A stretch of DNA of 64,000 nt from positions 3,720,001 through 3,784,000 of the forward strand of contig NZ_CP139145.1 in NCBI RefSeq assembly GCF_034048115.1, read 5' to 3'. Position 1 is the first letter of the stretch; each line of letters opens with the position of its first letter. A program made the position numbers and the translations under genes. Below the pieces are notes generated by a model. The model saw nothing but the letters and a program-made list of their open reading frames with translations. It made no database searches and was not told where the DNA came from. The DNA comes from Pseudarthrobacter sp. IC2-21 (GTDB lineage Bacteria > Actinomycetota > Actinomycetes > Actinomycetales > Micrococcaceae). Of this stretch, positions 48,780 through 56,614 are shown in pieces.

Positions 48780-49379
48780 TTATTCGAGGTTTGCGTGCCG
48801 GAGCCAAAGCTCTTCGGCAGGCACATCCGTGTTGTCCCACAGAGACTGGAAAAGCGCTTCGGTGGCGAGGAAGAGAACCTGCTCGAAGAGCGATCCGGAG
48901 TACTGTCGGGAAACGCTGGAGCCGTGGTCCGTCTTCTGGGCGGCAGGAATGATGACCAGCGAATCGGCGAGGCCGGCCAGCGGTGAACTGCCGTTGGTGG
49001 TGAACGCGGCAATGCGTGCGCCCGCCTTGGCCGCTGTTTCGGCCGACTTGACCACCCCGGCGGTGGTTCCCGATCCGGAGGCCACCAGGAGCAGGTCACC
49101 GGAGGCGATTGCCGGAGTAGTGGTGTCACCGGCGATGTGGACGTTAAGGCCAAGGTGCATCAGCCTCATGGCCGCCATCCGCAGCACCAGGCCGCTCCGG
49201 CCGGCTCCAGCGACGAACACGCGGCCAGGCTGGCTGAGGTGACGGGCGAGGTCGGCGAGCTGCTGCCCGTTAATCTTGGCCGCGGTGTCCGTGATCTCGT
49301 CCCTGACAAGAGCGAGATTCCGGACAATGTCGTCTGTGCTGCTATGCCCGGTACGAACTTCACTTGTTGTCGTAGTCAC
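48780..49379 (-). CDS. hxlB: 6-phospho-3-hexuloisomerase
   Basis: A 199-aa SIS-domain protein; GTG 49379 has AAGGGG upstream. GRSGLVLRMAAMRLMHLG and VASGSGTTAGVVKSAETA form the sugar-phosphate binding loops. It converts hexulose 6-phosphate to fructose 6-phosphate and follows the shared two-block element. hxlA lies 81 nt downstream, so the two form an operon. Confidence 0.95.
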   Translation of the reverse strand: MTTTTSEVRTGHSSTDDIVRNLALVRDEITDTAAKINGQQLADLARHLSQPGRVFVAGAGRSGLVLRMAAMRLMHLGLNVHIAGDTTTPAIASGDLLLVASGSGTTAGVVKSAETAAKAGARIAAFTTNGSSPLAGLADSLVIIPAAQKTDHGSSVSRQYSGSLFEQVLFLATEALFQSLWDNTDVPAEELWLRHANLE

Positions 49380-49393
49380 GATGTTTTCCCCTT

Positions 49394-49447
49394 CTATTCG
49401 GTCGTTGGCCGGTAGCAGCCGAACGACGCTTTCTGGTTGATATCCAT
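49394..49447 (-). other. Possible 17-aa leader peptide ORF upstream of hxlB
   Basis: ATG 49447 to TAG 49394 encodes MDINQKASFGCYRPTTE. Its first six residues equal the first six of the in-frame extension of tkt at 39215. No properly spaced ribosome site precedes it (GGGAGG abuts the ATG), so it could be a leaderless leader peptide, or the identity may reflect a DNA or RNA site only. Confidence 0.35.
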
Positions 49448-49494
49448 CCTCCCGATGCGGACAGGCAGTGGTAACACTGTTTTCTGACGGTTCT
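49430..49494. promoter_or_regulatory. Two-block regulatory element upstream of hxlB (shared with tkt)
   Basis: An 18-nt block (49430-49447) and a 25-nt block (49470-49494) separated by 22 nt, identical in sequence and spacing to those at 39198-39262. It lies in the divergent space between hxlB and the GntR gene. Confidence 0.7.
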
Positions 49495-49627
49495 AACTAC
49501 ACTTTGGGATAGCGCCCCGCTGCTGGGTGGATGGGAACCCCCGGAAAGCCGCAGTTTCGAAGGATTTATTGCATAGACTCTGTACAACGAGCTGAGTCAT
49601 GACGCAGCAGTCCGGACCCGCTTGTTG

Positions 49628-50428
49628 ATGACCAACCCCGCAGCCCAGTTCCCGGAGCGCAGACTTTTGGCCTCGCCGTCCTCATTCCAGTCCCAGATCT
49701 ACCGGTCCCTGCCCGAAATCGAGAGGGCCGATGCGATCGTGGACAGAATTACCAAGGCCATCGGCCTGGGACTGCTCAAAGTCGGTGAACGTTTGCCTCC
49801 GGAAGCCGCCCTCTCCGAAATGTTCGGGGTTGGCGGTGCTACCCTTCGCGAAGCCTTAGGGGAACTGCGCGAGAGCGGGGTTGTTGAGACCCGCAGGGGG
49901 CGAAGCGGAGGAACCTTTGTGGTCAGCCAGCCCCGAACGCAGACTGATGTGATACGCGATTGGTTCCTCTCGACGTCGATATCCGAAATCCGCGACATCG
50001 GTGACGAACATTCAGCCATCGCCGCCACCACCGTCCGCCTGGCATGTGAGCGTGCTGAGCCACACGACTGCGAACGGCTGCAGGAGCTTGCCCGGGCCTT
50101 GGTCCTGGCCGACACCCCCGAGTTGCGTGCACCAGCCGACAGCCGCTTCCACATCGAGATGGCCATCGCCGCCCAGTCACCGAGGCTCGCCAATGCCGAG
50201 ATCCGGCTTCAGGAAGAAACAGTGCAGCAGCTTTGGACTCCCCTCACGGTGGCATTTGACCCGGAACAGGCAACCGCTGAACACTTGGAACTGGTCCGGG
50301 CAGTTTCCCAGGACCAGCCGGAGAAAGCCCAGAACCTTGTCCTTGAGCACATCAGGCGGAACATCTTCCACCTCATCGATAAGAAGCTCACCCTCGGCTA
50401 CGCCCAATCAACCCAGGATGGTCAATGA
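49628..50428 (+). CDS. GntR/FadR-family regulator
   Basis: A 266-aa regulator, start ATG 49628 (two in-frame TTG codons lie just before it; no strong ribosome site). An N-terminal winged HTH (DAIVDRITKAIGLGLLKVGERLPPEAALSEMFGVGGATLREAL) is followed by an FCD ligand-binding domain of helices. It is divergent from hxlB-hxlA across the two-block element and overlaps the next gene, so it may regulate the RuMP genes and/or the amine permease. Confidence 0.87.
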   Translation: MTNPAAQFPERRLLASPSSFQSQIYRSLPEIERADAIVDRITKAIGLGLLKVGERLPPEAALSEMFGVGGATLREALGELRESGVVETRRGRSGGTFVVSQPRTQTDVIRDWFLSTSISEIRDIGDEHSAIAATTVRLACERAEPHDCERLQELARALVLADTPELRAPADSRFHIEMAIAAQSPRLANAEIRLQEETVQQLWTPLTVAFDPEQATAEHLELVRAVSQDQPEKAQNLVLEHIRRNIFHLIDKKLTLGYAQSTQDGQ

Positions 50429-51132
50429 TGCCCGCCGCTGAAGTCGCACATGCTGCCGCTACCCTTTCTTCCTGGCTGAGCGGCGTCTGCGCGGAGGTGA
50501 AAACCCTCGCTGGCGACATCGCCTCCCTACTGGAGGGAAATCTCGCCGGCGAGCCCGGCATCAATGTCGCCGCACTGGCCGGGTTGGACGAATATCCCCG
50601 CGACTTCCTGACACGGAATGCCTTTGCGGCCGGCGCCGGAACGTTCTTTGCGGTGGAGACCCTCGAGCCGGGGGTTCCGGCATTGGACTGGTGGGCACGC
50701 AAGGAATACGGCACCGTCGGCAGGCTCGACCTGGACATGACTCCCGGCAGCAGCCGCTACTACGACTATGAAAAACTACCGTTCTTCTCCACCGCCGCGT
50801 CCACGGGTGAACAGAGCCTCTGGGGGCCGTATGTGGACTTCCTCGGCTTCGAGGAATATATTCTGACATTTGCGGCACCGCTGTTTGTCCAGGAACGCTT
50901 CACCGGTGTAGCCGCCTGTGACATCAGGATCAAGGACCTGGAACCCCTCATCATGCCGAGCCTGCGCGCCATCTCCGCCGATGCGGCCCTGGTCAATGCC
51001 AGCAACCGCGTCATTCTCGGCAACTCGGGCTTATACCTTGTTGGCGAGCGGATTAAATCCGACTACCCCCATCAGCATCGGATCAGCCTGGATGTCCCTC
51101 ATCTTGGGCTTTCCCTGATCTACATCGCATAA
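50425..51132 (+). CDS. Soluble Cache/PDC-like sensor protein, co-translated with GntR
   Basis: A 235-aa protein overlapping the GntR stop (ATGATG). The pattern EYPRDFLTRNAFAAG...FAVETLEPGVPALDWWARKEYG...YYDYEKLPFFSTAASTGEQSLWGPYVDF...FAAPLFVQERFTGVAACDIRIKDLEPLI is that of extracellular Cache sensors, but there is no signal peptide, membrane segment or output domain. It probably binds a small ligand in the cytosol and works with the regulator. No enzymatic motif was found. Confidence 0.7.
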   Translation: MMPAAEVAHAAATLSSWLSGVCAEVKTLAGDIASLLEGNLAGEPGINVAALAGLDEYPRDFLTRNAFAAGAGTFFAVETLEPGVPALDWWARKEYGTVGRLDLDMTPGSSRYYDYEKLPFFSTAASTGEQSLWGPYVDFLGFEEYILTFAAPLFVQERFTGVAACDIRIKDLEPLIMPSLRAISADAALVNASNRVILGNSGLYLVGERIKSDYPHQHRISLDVPHLGLSLIYIA

Positions 51133-51604
51133 ATCGGGAGATTTCGCTGCCAGCCCCGGGCCGGGCAATAAGATACCCCAGACTTATTCCGAATTAAAAC
51201 TATCGCTATAGAGCTATTAAGCTGTAACCTCTGGGAGTGATCTGCTTCACATTGCGCTAATGCGGAGCCGACATGAGCCCTTCGGCATCGCAGGAGAAAC
51301 TTCCCAAGCTCCGGACAACACCCGCGTCCACAACTCCGGAAGTCGACCCGTCCACGGCGCCCCGGCGAGCACTCCTGGCGCACTCTTCCGCATGGCTCGC
51401 CGGGTCCACTCCTGCGCACCGGCGCCCCATCGCTTTACACGACGGCACCAGTCCGGACATTCATGCGGCTGCAGCATCGGGCAGCAAGCCTGGCGCGGCA
51501 ACACTACATACACAGAGAAGCCGTTCACCGCCAATAGGGGATCCACGAACCGCGTTCCATAACGAAGAAGTCAGCGACGACTTCAGTAGTTTTAGGGAGA
51601 TTCA
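51133..51604. other. Intergenic leader of the second permease
   Basis: About 470 nt without a credible gene. An AT-rich stretch (51183-51230) is followed by a CRP-like box at 51237-51250; the remaining 350 nt to the permease start is an unusually long 5' leader in which I saw no clear riboswitch fold. Confidence 0.5.
51237..51250. promoter_or_regulatory. CRP/GlxR-like box upstream of permease copy 2
   Basis: GTGATCTGCTTCAC, perfect GTGA-N6-TCAC; differs by one base from the box at 1626 and lies behind an AT-rich stretch. Confidence 0.6.
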
Positions 51605-53086
51605 ATGAGTGAAAATCGTTTAGACGGCACCGATCACCTGGAAAGGTCGATCGACTGGAAGCAGGGCTTGGCCATTGCGCTGGGTGTTCCCTTGCTGATT
51701 CTGCCCTCGCTGGGCTATCTGCCGATGTATGTCTCTGCCGCGGCCATCCTCGTCTGGGGACTATCGGTCCTGCAGGGTTTTATGCAGAGCACTGCCTATG
51801 CCGAGATGGCCACCACCTTCCCCAAAGCTTCCGGCCTACCGGGGTTTGCGCAGCATGTGTTCCGTACGGAGAACTACAAGGGCAAGTACGACAAGGGCAA
51901 GCTGATCGGCGGCTTCTCTGCGTGGAGCTACTGGTTCGCCTGGAACCCCGTGCTGGCAATTTTTTCCATCCTGGTGGGCGGTTACCTGCATGGGCTTTTT
52001 CCGGTGCTGGCCGAGACATTCACCGAATATCAGCTCGCATTGATCTCCGGCGTAGTGATCTTCAGCGGATTGTTCATCGTGAACTGGTTCGGCCTCAAAG
52101 ATGGCGCCAAACTGGGTTACGTCCTGGCTGCGTTCTCTCTTATCCCTCTGGTCGTCCTGACCGTGGCGCCGTTCGCCACCGGGCACGTCGAGCTCTCAAA
52201 TATCACCGGCAGTTGGATGCCGGCCGATTGGGCCTGGGACATGCACCACGTCCTGATCCTCTTTGGTATTTTTGCGATTGCCCAGTGGAGTGCCTGCGCC
52301 TGGGAAACGGCAGCCATCTACGGCCCTGAATATAAGAACCCGTCGAGGGATGTCCCCAAAGCACTCTATGCGTGCGGCATCATCTGCTTCTTCTCGTTTG
52401 TCTTGGTGCAGTCTGCAGTGATCGGCGTGCTCGGAGTTGAAGGCGTGCTGGCCGAGCCTTTGTCGCCTCTGATTCCAGTGGCTCAGGCCGTCTTCGGCCA
52501 AGCGGGCACCATGGTCACCATCATCATGCTGATTGCCGCCATGGTCCTCATCATCCAGACGGCTTACCTGGGCTCCTCCCGGGCCATGCATTCCATGTCG
52601 AGTGAAGGCAACCTGCCGAGGGTGTTCGGCAAAACAAACCGTCAGGGGACCCCGTTTGTGGCCATGCTGGTCATCGGCGCCTTCAACCTCGTGCTGATTT
52701 CCATGGGAACCCCTGCGGCCATCCTGGCAGCATCGGCGATCGGATACACCTGCGCCAACGGCATCAGCCTGTTCGCCTATGTCAGGGCCAAAAATCACCC
52801 GGCCTTCGCCAATCTGGAACGGCCATTCAAAGCACCCAAGGGCTGGAAAAAGGTGGCCCTGCTCTTTGGCCTGTTCAACCTGCCTCTGTGTCTGGCGGGC
52901 GTTGTCTACCTGAACAGCCTGGAGGTCGGCTGGACCTCCACCTGGGTTGGCTTCCTCGTACTATCGCTGTACATACCCATCTGGTTGTATACCCAGCGTG
53001 AATCCCGTCGCCTGAACAGCAGGGCAGCTACCGCTCCATCCTCAGACGAGGACGCGGGAGACCTGGAGCCGATTCCAAGTCCCTGA
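51605..53086 (+). CDS. APC-family permease, likely amine importer (copy 2)
   Basis: A 493-aa carrier with about 12 hydrophobic segments; ATG 51605 has GGGAG upstream. It is a close paralogue of the permease at 4071 over its whole length, apart from N- and C-terminal ends. It sits before the dimethylamine demethylase operon, so it could import dimethylamine or methylamine. Specificity cannot be separated from that of copy 1. Confidence 0.85.
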   Translation: MSENRLDGTDHLERSIDWKQGLAIALGVPLLILPSLGYLPMYVSAAAILVWGLSVLQGFMQSTAYAEMATTFPKASGLPGFAQHVFRTENYKGKYDKGKLIGGFSAWSYWFAWNPVLAIFSILVGGYLHGLFPVLAETFTEYQLALISGVVIFSGLFIVNWFGLKDGAKLGYVLAAFSLIPLVVLTVAPFATGHVELSNITGSWMPADWAWDMHHVLILFGIFAIAQWSACAWETAAIYGPEYKNPSRDVPKALYACGIICFFSFVLVQSAVIGVLGVEGVLAEPLSPLIPVAQAVFGQAGTMVTIIMLIAAMVLIIQTAYLGSSRAMHSMSSEGNLPRVFGKTNRQGTPFVAMLVIGAFNLVLISMGTPAAILAASAIGYTCANGISLFAYVRAKNHPAFANLERPFKAPKGWKKVALLFGLFNLPLCLAGVVYLNSLEVGWTSTWVGFLVLSLYIPIWLYTQRESRRLNSRAATAPSSDEDAGDLEPIPSP

Positions 53087-53207
53087 CAAGGACTTGGCGG
53101 GGTTTCCAGCGAAACGAGTCCCGCGCGCCCCGCGTGTTCGCGGGAAGTGTCGGATGACGACATTGTCAGGCGCAGCTGTCGCCAAACCAGCCAGCGGCAG
53201 ACAGCGC

Positions 53208-53243
53208 GGCGGATGCCGGGCCCTTCCGAACCCGGCATCCGCC
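53208..53243 (+). terminator. Terminator-like hairpin after permease copy 2
   Basis: GGCGGATGCCGGG (53208-53220) pairs perfectly with 53231-53243 around a 10-nt loop, 122 nt after the permease stop. No T-run follows. Confidence 0.6.
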
Positions 53244-53372
53244 GCAATGCGTTCGGGGCCGCAGGCCTGTCAACGATGGCCCGAAGAAATAAAACGGAAT
53301 TTAAGACTTAACTTTTAAAAAGTCTGGACTAGATGAATTAAGTCACGTAGGTTTGCTTTCAGGGCACGGGGC

Positions 53373-53386
53373 GTGACTCACATCAC
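53373..53386. promoter_or_regulatory. CRP/GlxR-like box upstream of the dimethylamine operon
   Basis: GTGACTCACATCAC, perfect GTGA-N6-TCAC, 83 nt before the cupin start. It ends a 70-nt block similar to that at 56371-56437. Confidence 0.6.
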
Positions 53387-53468
53387 ACTCCAAGGAGCCG
53401 GTCAGGCCGGTTCCCGCGGTAGATGCCCCTCCCACTCCACCTTCACACCACAAGTCATAGGAGACATC

Positions 53469-53849
53469 ATGGAAACCACTCTCGTAGGCACTTTGAGCAA
53501 GGCCGGATCCATCCACAAGGTTGAAAACGGCTTCATCGGCCTGCCGTCGATGAATGAGCCGGGGACCATCTCCGCGATCGGAGATTCCCTGCACAACCCC
53601 GAAGGATCGGTCATGTGTGCCGGCTTCTTCGAACTGAAGGCGTCCGAGCCCCTCGTCTACACGTACACCTATGACGAGATGAAGGTTGTCATCAAGGGAG
53701 AATTCATCCTCACGGACCAGAGCACCGGCGAAGTCACGCACGCCAAGGAACGCGACGTGCTGTTCTTCCCCAAGGGCACCACCGTGAAGTTCGAAACCCC
53801 CGAGTACGGCCTGGGGTTCTTCGCCGGCGACCGCACCTTCAACCCGTAA
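53469..53849 (+). CDS. EutQ-like cupin of the dimethylamine demethylase operon
   Basis: A 126-aa single-domain cupin; ATG 53469 has AGGAG 5 nt upstream. TYDEMKVVIKGEFILTD and ERDVLFFPKGTTVKFETPEYG form the two cupin motifs; metal-ligand residues are sparse, as in EutQ-type cupins. It is the first gene of the operon with the DmmA-like, reductase and N-demethylase genes, so it probably assists that complex or binds a product. Confidence 0.8.
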   Translation: METTLVGTLSKAGSIHKVENGFIGLPSMNEPGTISAIGDSLHNPEGSVMCAGFFELKASEPLVYTYTYDEMKVVIKGEFILTDQSTGEVTHAKERDVLFFPKGTTVKFETPEYGLGFFAGDRTFNP

Positions 53850-53858
53850 GGACCCGCC

Positions 53859-54341
53859 ATGCGTTCCGCGTCCACGCCGCCAACAGCCGGCAACGGCCTG
53901 GAACCTGGTTTCCGCGGTGTCATCTGTGTATCTTTCGGATCCACAGGTGACACCGCAGTTCCAGTCACCGATGGCCAGCCCCGCTACGATCTCCATTTCG
54001 CAGCAGCAACAGCCGATACCCTCTTGGAACTCAAGTCCGTATTCAGCAGTTCCCGTGTAGGCGTCCGCCTTGTTCTCGCAGGACCCCCCACGGATATCCG
54101 AGCAGCGGCAGCATTAGCCGCGGACTACGGCCTTCTGGGCGAAGAAGTAACTCTCCTGCCCCAGGAAACCGGACCCCGGTTTGTTTACTGCCCGCATTGC
54201 CTTTCCACCACCACCGATGCGTCAGCCGGCACCGAGGTGACGTGTCAAGGATGCGCAACCATCCTGACCGTCACTGATCACTTTTCCCGACGAAGAGGCG
54301 CATACCTGGGCTACTCAGCCCACGCCGAGGAGGCAGCATGA
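53859..54341 (+). CDS. dmmA: DmmA-like subunit of dimethylamine monooxygenase
   Basis: A 160-aa protein (ATG 53859, AAGGA upstream). The C-terminal quarter has a zinc-ribbon/DmmA-like pattern: YCPHC...TCQGC (two CxxC pairs), followed by FSRRRGAYLGYSAHAEEA. The N-terminal half is a small alpha/beta domain with VGVRLVLAGPPTDIRAAAALAADYG. DmmA-type subunits accompany the heme N-demethylase. It overlaps the reductase gene by 4 nt. Confidence 0.82.
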   Translation: MRSASTPPTAGNGLEPGFRGVICVSFGSTGDTAVPVTDGQPRYDLHFAAATADTLLELKSVFSSSRVGVRLVLAGPPTDIRAAAALAADYGLLGEEVTLLPQETGPRFVYCPHCLSTTTDASAGTEVTCQGCATILTVTDHFSRRRGAYLGYSAHAEEAA

Positions 54342-55324
54342 CCGCCATAGCGCTCCAGCCCCAGGTCCACCCCGCGGTGGAGGGAGGCCTCCACCTGGAA
54401 GTGACAGGCATCAGCCGCCAGACGGAGTCCATCGTCAGCATCACCTTCGCTGCTCCGGAGGGTGGACGGTTGCCCTCCTATGTCCCGGGGAGCCACCTGG
54501 TGGTCCAATACGGCAGCGGCGTCAATGCATACTCGCTGACAGGTTCAGGCAACGCGCCATCCGAATACACCATCTCTGTCCTGAGGGTCGATGAAGGCGC
54601 CGGCGGCTCCGTAGCAATGCACAGGCTCTCTGTCGGCGACCGTGTTAACGTTTCGCGCCCCCGGAGTGCGTTTGCTCCCGCATCAACAGCGTCGCATCAT
54701 CTGCTTGTTGCTGCAGGAATCGGGGTCACGCCGATTCTTTCGCATGCCAGGGCAGCAGTGGAACGGGGCAACACAGCATCAATGATCTACGTCCACCGGC
54801 CCGACGCCGGCGCCCATGTGACAGAAGCACGGGAACTGCTGGGGCCGGGGTTGACCGCCCTGGTGGAGTGCACCAGCCGGGACAGTTTCCAAAGCGTTCT
54901 GGCCGAAGCGCTCATAACGCAGCCCCTCGGCACCCACCTCTACGTGTGCGGTCCCGTTGTCTTTATGGATGCGGTTCTGGAAGAAGCCCGGAGCCAGGGC
55001 TGGTCATCCGCCCGGCTCCATTCCGAGGCCTTTGGCGCAACCGAGCTGGACGCTGGCGAACCGTTTACGGTGCATCTGGCACGCAGTGGCGTCAGCCTGG
55101 AAGTTCCGGCAGGCGTTTCGCTGCTGGAGACGCTTGAATCAGCAGGGAAGACCATTCCCAATATGTGCCGTAAGGGCATCTGCGGAGAATGCGTCCTGCC
55201 GGTACTTCGCGGCGCACCCCAGCACCGGGACCTTTACCTGTCCGACCAGGAGAAAGCCGAGAACACCACAATGATGTGCTGTGTTTCGCGCAGCAACGAC
55301 CCAGAATTGGAGTTGGACCTTTGA
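54338..55324 (+). CDS. PDR/VanB-type reductase of the dimethylamine demethylase
   Basis: A 328-aa flavin and iron-sulfur reductase: flavin domain (PGSHLVVQYG; AYSLTGSG), NAD domain (AAGIGVTPILSHA), and a C-terminal plant-type [2Fe-2S] ferredoxin domain with MCRKGICGECV and a final Cys in MMCCVS. It passes electrons from NAD(P)H to the heme subunit. Overlaps both neighbours by 4 nt. Confidence 0.9.
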   Translation: MTAIALQPQVHPAVEGGLHLEVTGISRQTESIVSITFAAPEGGRLPSYVPGSHLVVQYGSGVNAYSLTGSGNAPSEYTISVLRVDEGAGGSVAMHRLSVGDRVNVSRPRSAFAPASTASHHLLVAAGIGVTPILSHARAAVERGNTASMIYVHRPDAGAHVTEARELLGPGLTALVECTSRDSFQSVLAEALITQPLGTHLYVCGPVVFMDAVLEEARSQGWSSARLHSEAFGATELDAGEPFTVHLARSGVSLEVPAGVSLLETLESAGKTIPNMCRKGICGECVLPVLRGAPQHRDLYLSDQEKAENTTMMCCVSRSNDPELELDL

Positions 55325-56322
55325 GTAGCACGATCATCGAAACCGATCCGGACGCAACCCTCCTCCCCGAACGGATCAGGCGCTTCCCTTTTCCCTTTGC
55401 CAATGACACGTACCGCTACAGCGCAAACGTCGAACCGGCCACCAAGGATGCACCGACGGAAGCCGGTTCCTGGGGAACCCACTTGGTGGACATCGACGAA
55501 CACTATCTGGACGAACTGGCCGAGCGCGCCAAGGTGCTGGAGCGCGACGCATCCCGCGTGAATGTCCTCCCCCACATGCGAGGGTCGGTGTGGGACGCCC
55601 TGATCACCCTGCTGTCCTCCATGGCGGATGATTACCCGGATACGATGTCGTTCCACCGGGCGGGCAACATCTGCCGTTGGCATAACGGCCTGCAGAATCT
55701 CGACATTGAATTCACCGTCGGCGATGACAGCTCACTGCCTGGGGGACCAATGCGGTTCCTGGGCAGCCAGATCCAGGACGACATCATTCTTCTCGACGTC
55801 CGGGAAGATACCCTGTGGCTCGATGCCGGCCTCGTCACCTTCGCCGCCGACTGGTCATTCGGCTTCGATGTGGGCATGAACTTCACGGAAATCCATCACC
55901 CCGTCCCGCGGGTGAATGAAGAACGCATCGTCAGCCGGGCTGAACAGTTCCTGCTGCGCCTGCAGCCCGGAGAGCAGTTCCGGCGGACCAACTGGACCAT
56001 GACCATCGGCCGGCGCCTGGACACCTCCACGGAAACGTACCCCGAGTGGGGCCCGGACCGAAGCACCATTGCCGACGACCCTGCCCTGCCGGAGAAGCTC
56101 CACCTGCGCGTGGAAGTTCAGCACCTGATCCGCCTTCCACACTCCGGTGCTTTGCTGTTCCTTGTCAGGACGCACCTCCTGCCCCTCTCCGACATTGCCC
56201 GGGTACCGGCGTGGAGGGAAAGGATGGGCCATGTCCTGGCCGAACTGCCGGACGACATGGCCGCATACAAGGGCATCATCCGCTACCGCAAAGCCGCTTC
56301 CGATTGGCTGCTGGGCCGCTAG
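55321..56322 (+). CDS. Heme-dependent oxidative N-demethylase, catalytic subunit (DUF3445/HODM)
   Basis: A 333-aa protein of the heme-dependent oxidative N-demethylase family. TTG 55321 overlaps the reductase stop (TTGA). PFPFANDTYRYSANV, VLPHMRGSVWDALITLL, ADDYPDTMSF and the RRTNWTMTIGRRLDT segment are typical of the family. Known members demethylate dimethylamine to methylamine plus formaldehyde with O2 and electrons from the reductase. The heme ligand cannot be assigned from the sequence alone. Confidence 0.9.
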   Translation: MSSTIIETDPDATLLPERIRRFPFPFANDTYRYSANVEPATKDAPTEAGSWGTHLVDIDEHYLDELAERAKVLERDASRVNVLPHMRGSVWDALITLLSSMADDYPDTMSFHRAGNICRWHNGLQNLDIEFTVGDDSSLPGGPMRFLGSQIQDDIILLDVREDTLWLDAGLVTFAADWSFGFDVGMNFTEIHHPVPRVNEERIVSRAEQFLLRLQPGEQFRRTNWTMTIGRRLDTSTETYPEWGPDRSTIADDPALPEKLHLRVEVQHLIRLPHSGALLFLVRTHLLPLSDIARVPAWRERMGHVLAELPDDMAAYKGIIRYRKAASDWLLGR

Positions 56323-56614
56323 ATACCGCGGCAGCACACCATAAATAGAGCAACAAGTGAATATCCCTAAAAAAAGCTAGACTAAATGATTTATCTCGCG
56401 TAGCTTGGCTGCAAGAGGAACACGTGACCGGCATCACGCTGCCGGAGTTCAATGCAGAGCTCCGCTGGCAATGTCCAGGTCCGGCCTCCTCTTAGGCAGT
56501 TTCAAGCACATGAGCGGCTGCCGAAGATTCGCAAAACGCCACTCATGTCACGGGGCAACTTGCCTACCAGGCCATAGGGATCTTCATCCTCAAGAAAGAA
56601 CCAAGGAGAAAACC
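56323..56614. other. Promoter region of oxidase copy 2
   Basis: Holds the second 67-nt conserved block (56371-56437) and the CRP-like box at 56424. The last 20 nt before the ATG, around AAGAACCAAGGAGAAAACC, are shared with copy 1. Confidence 0.6.
56424..56437. promoter_or_regulatory. CRP/GlxR-like box upstream of oxidase copy 2
   Basis: GTGACCGGCATCAC, perfect GTGA-N6-TCAC, at the end of a block shared with the cupin-operon promoter. Confidence 0.6.

Larger units (their letters stand above)
53087..53468. other. Intergenic region: terminator then cupin-operon promoter
   Basis: Carries a 13-bp hairpin (53208-53243), a 70-nt block (53317-53386) related to the one upstream of oxidase copy 2, and the CRP-like box. 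No gene is credible here. Confidence 0.6.

Noticed and set aside
56405..56614. 70-residue N-terminal extension of oxidase copy 2
   Set aside because: The ATG at 56615 has the same AAGGAG context as copy 1, and the extension crosses the conserved promoter block and CRP-like box.
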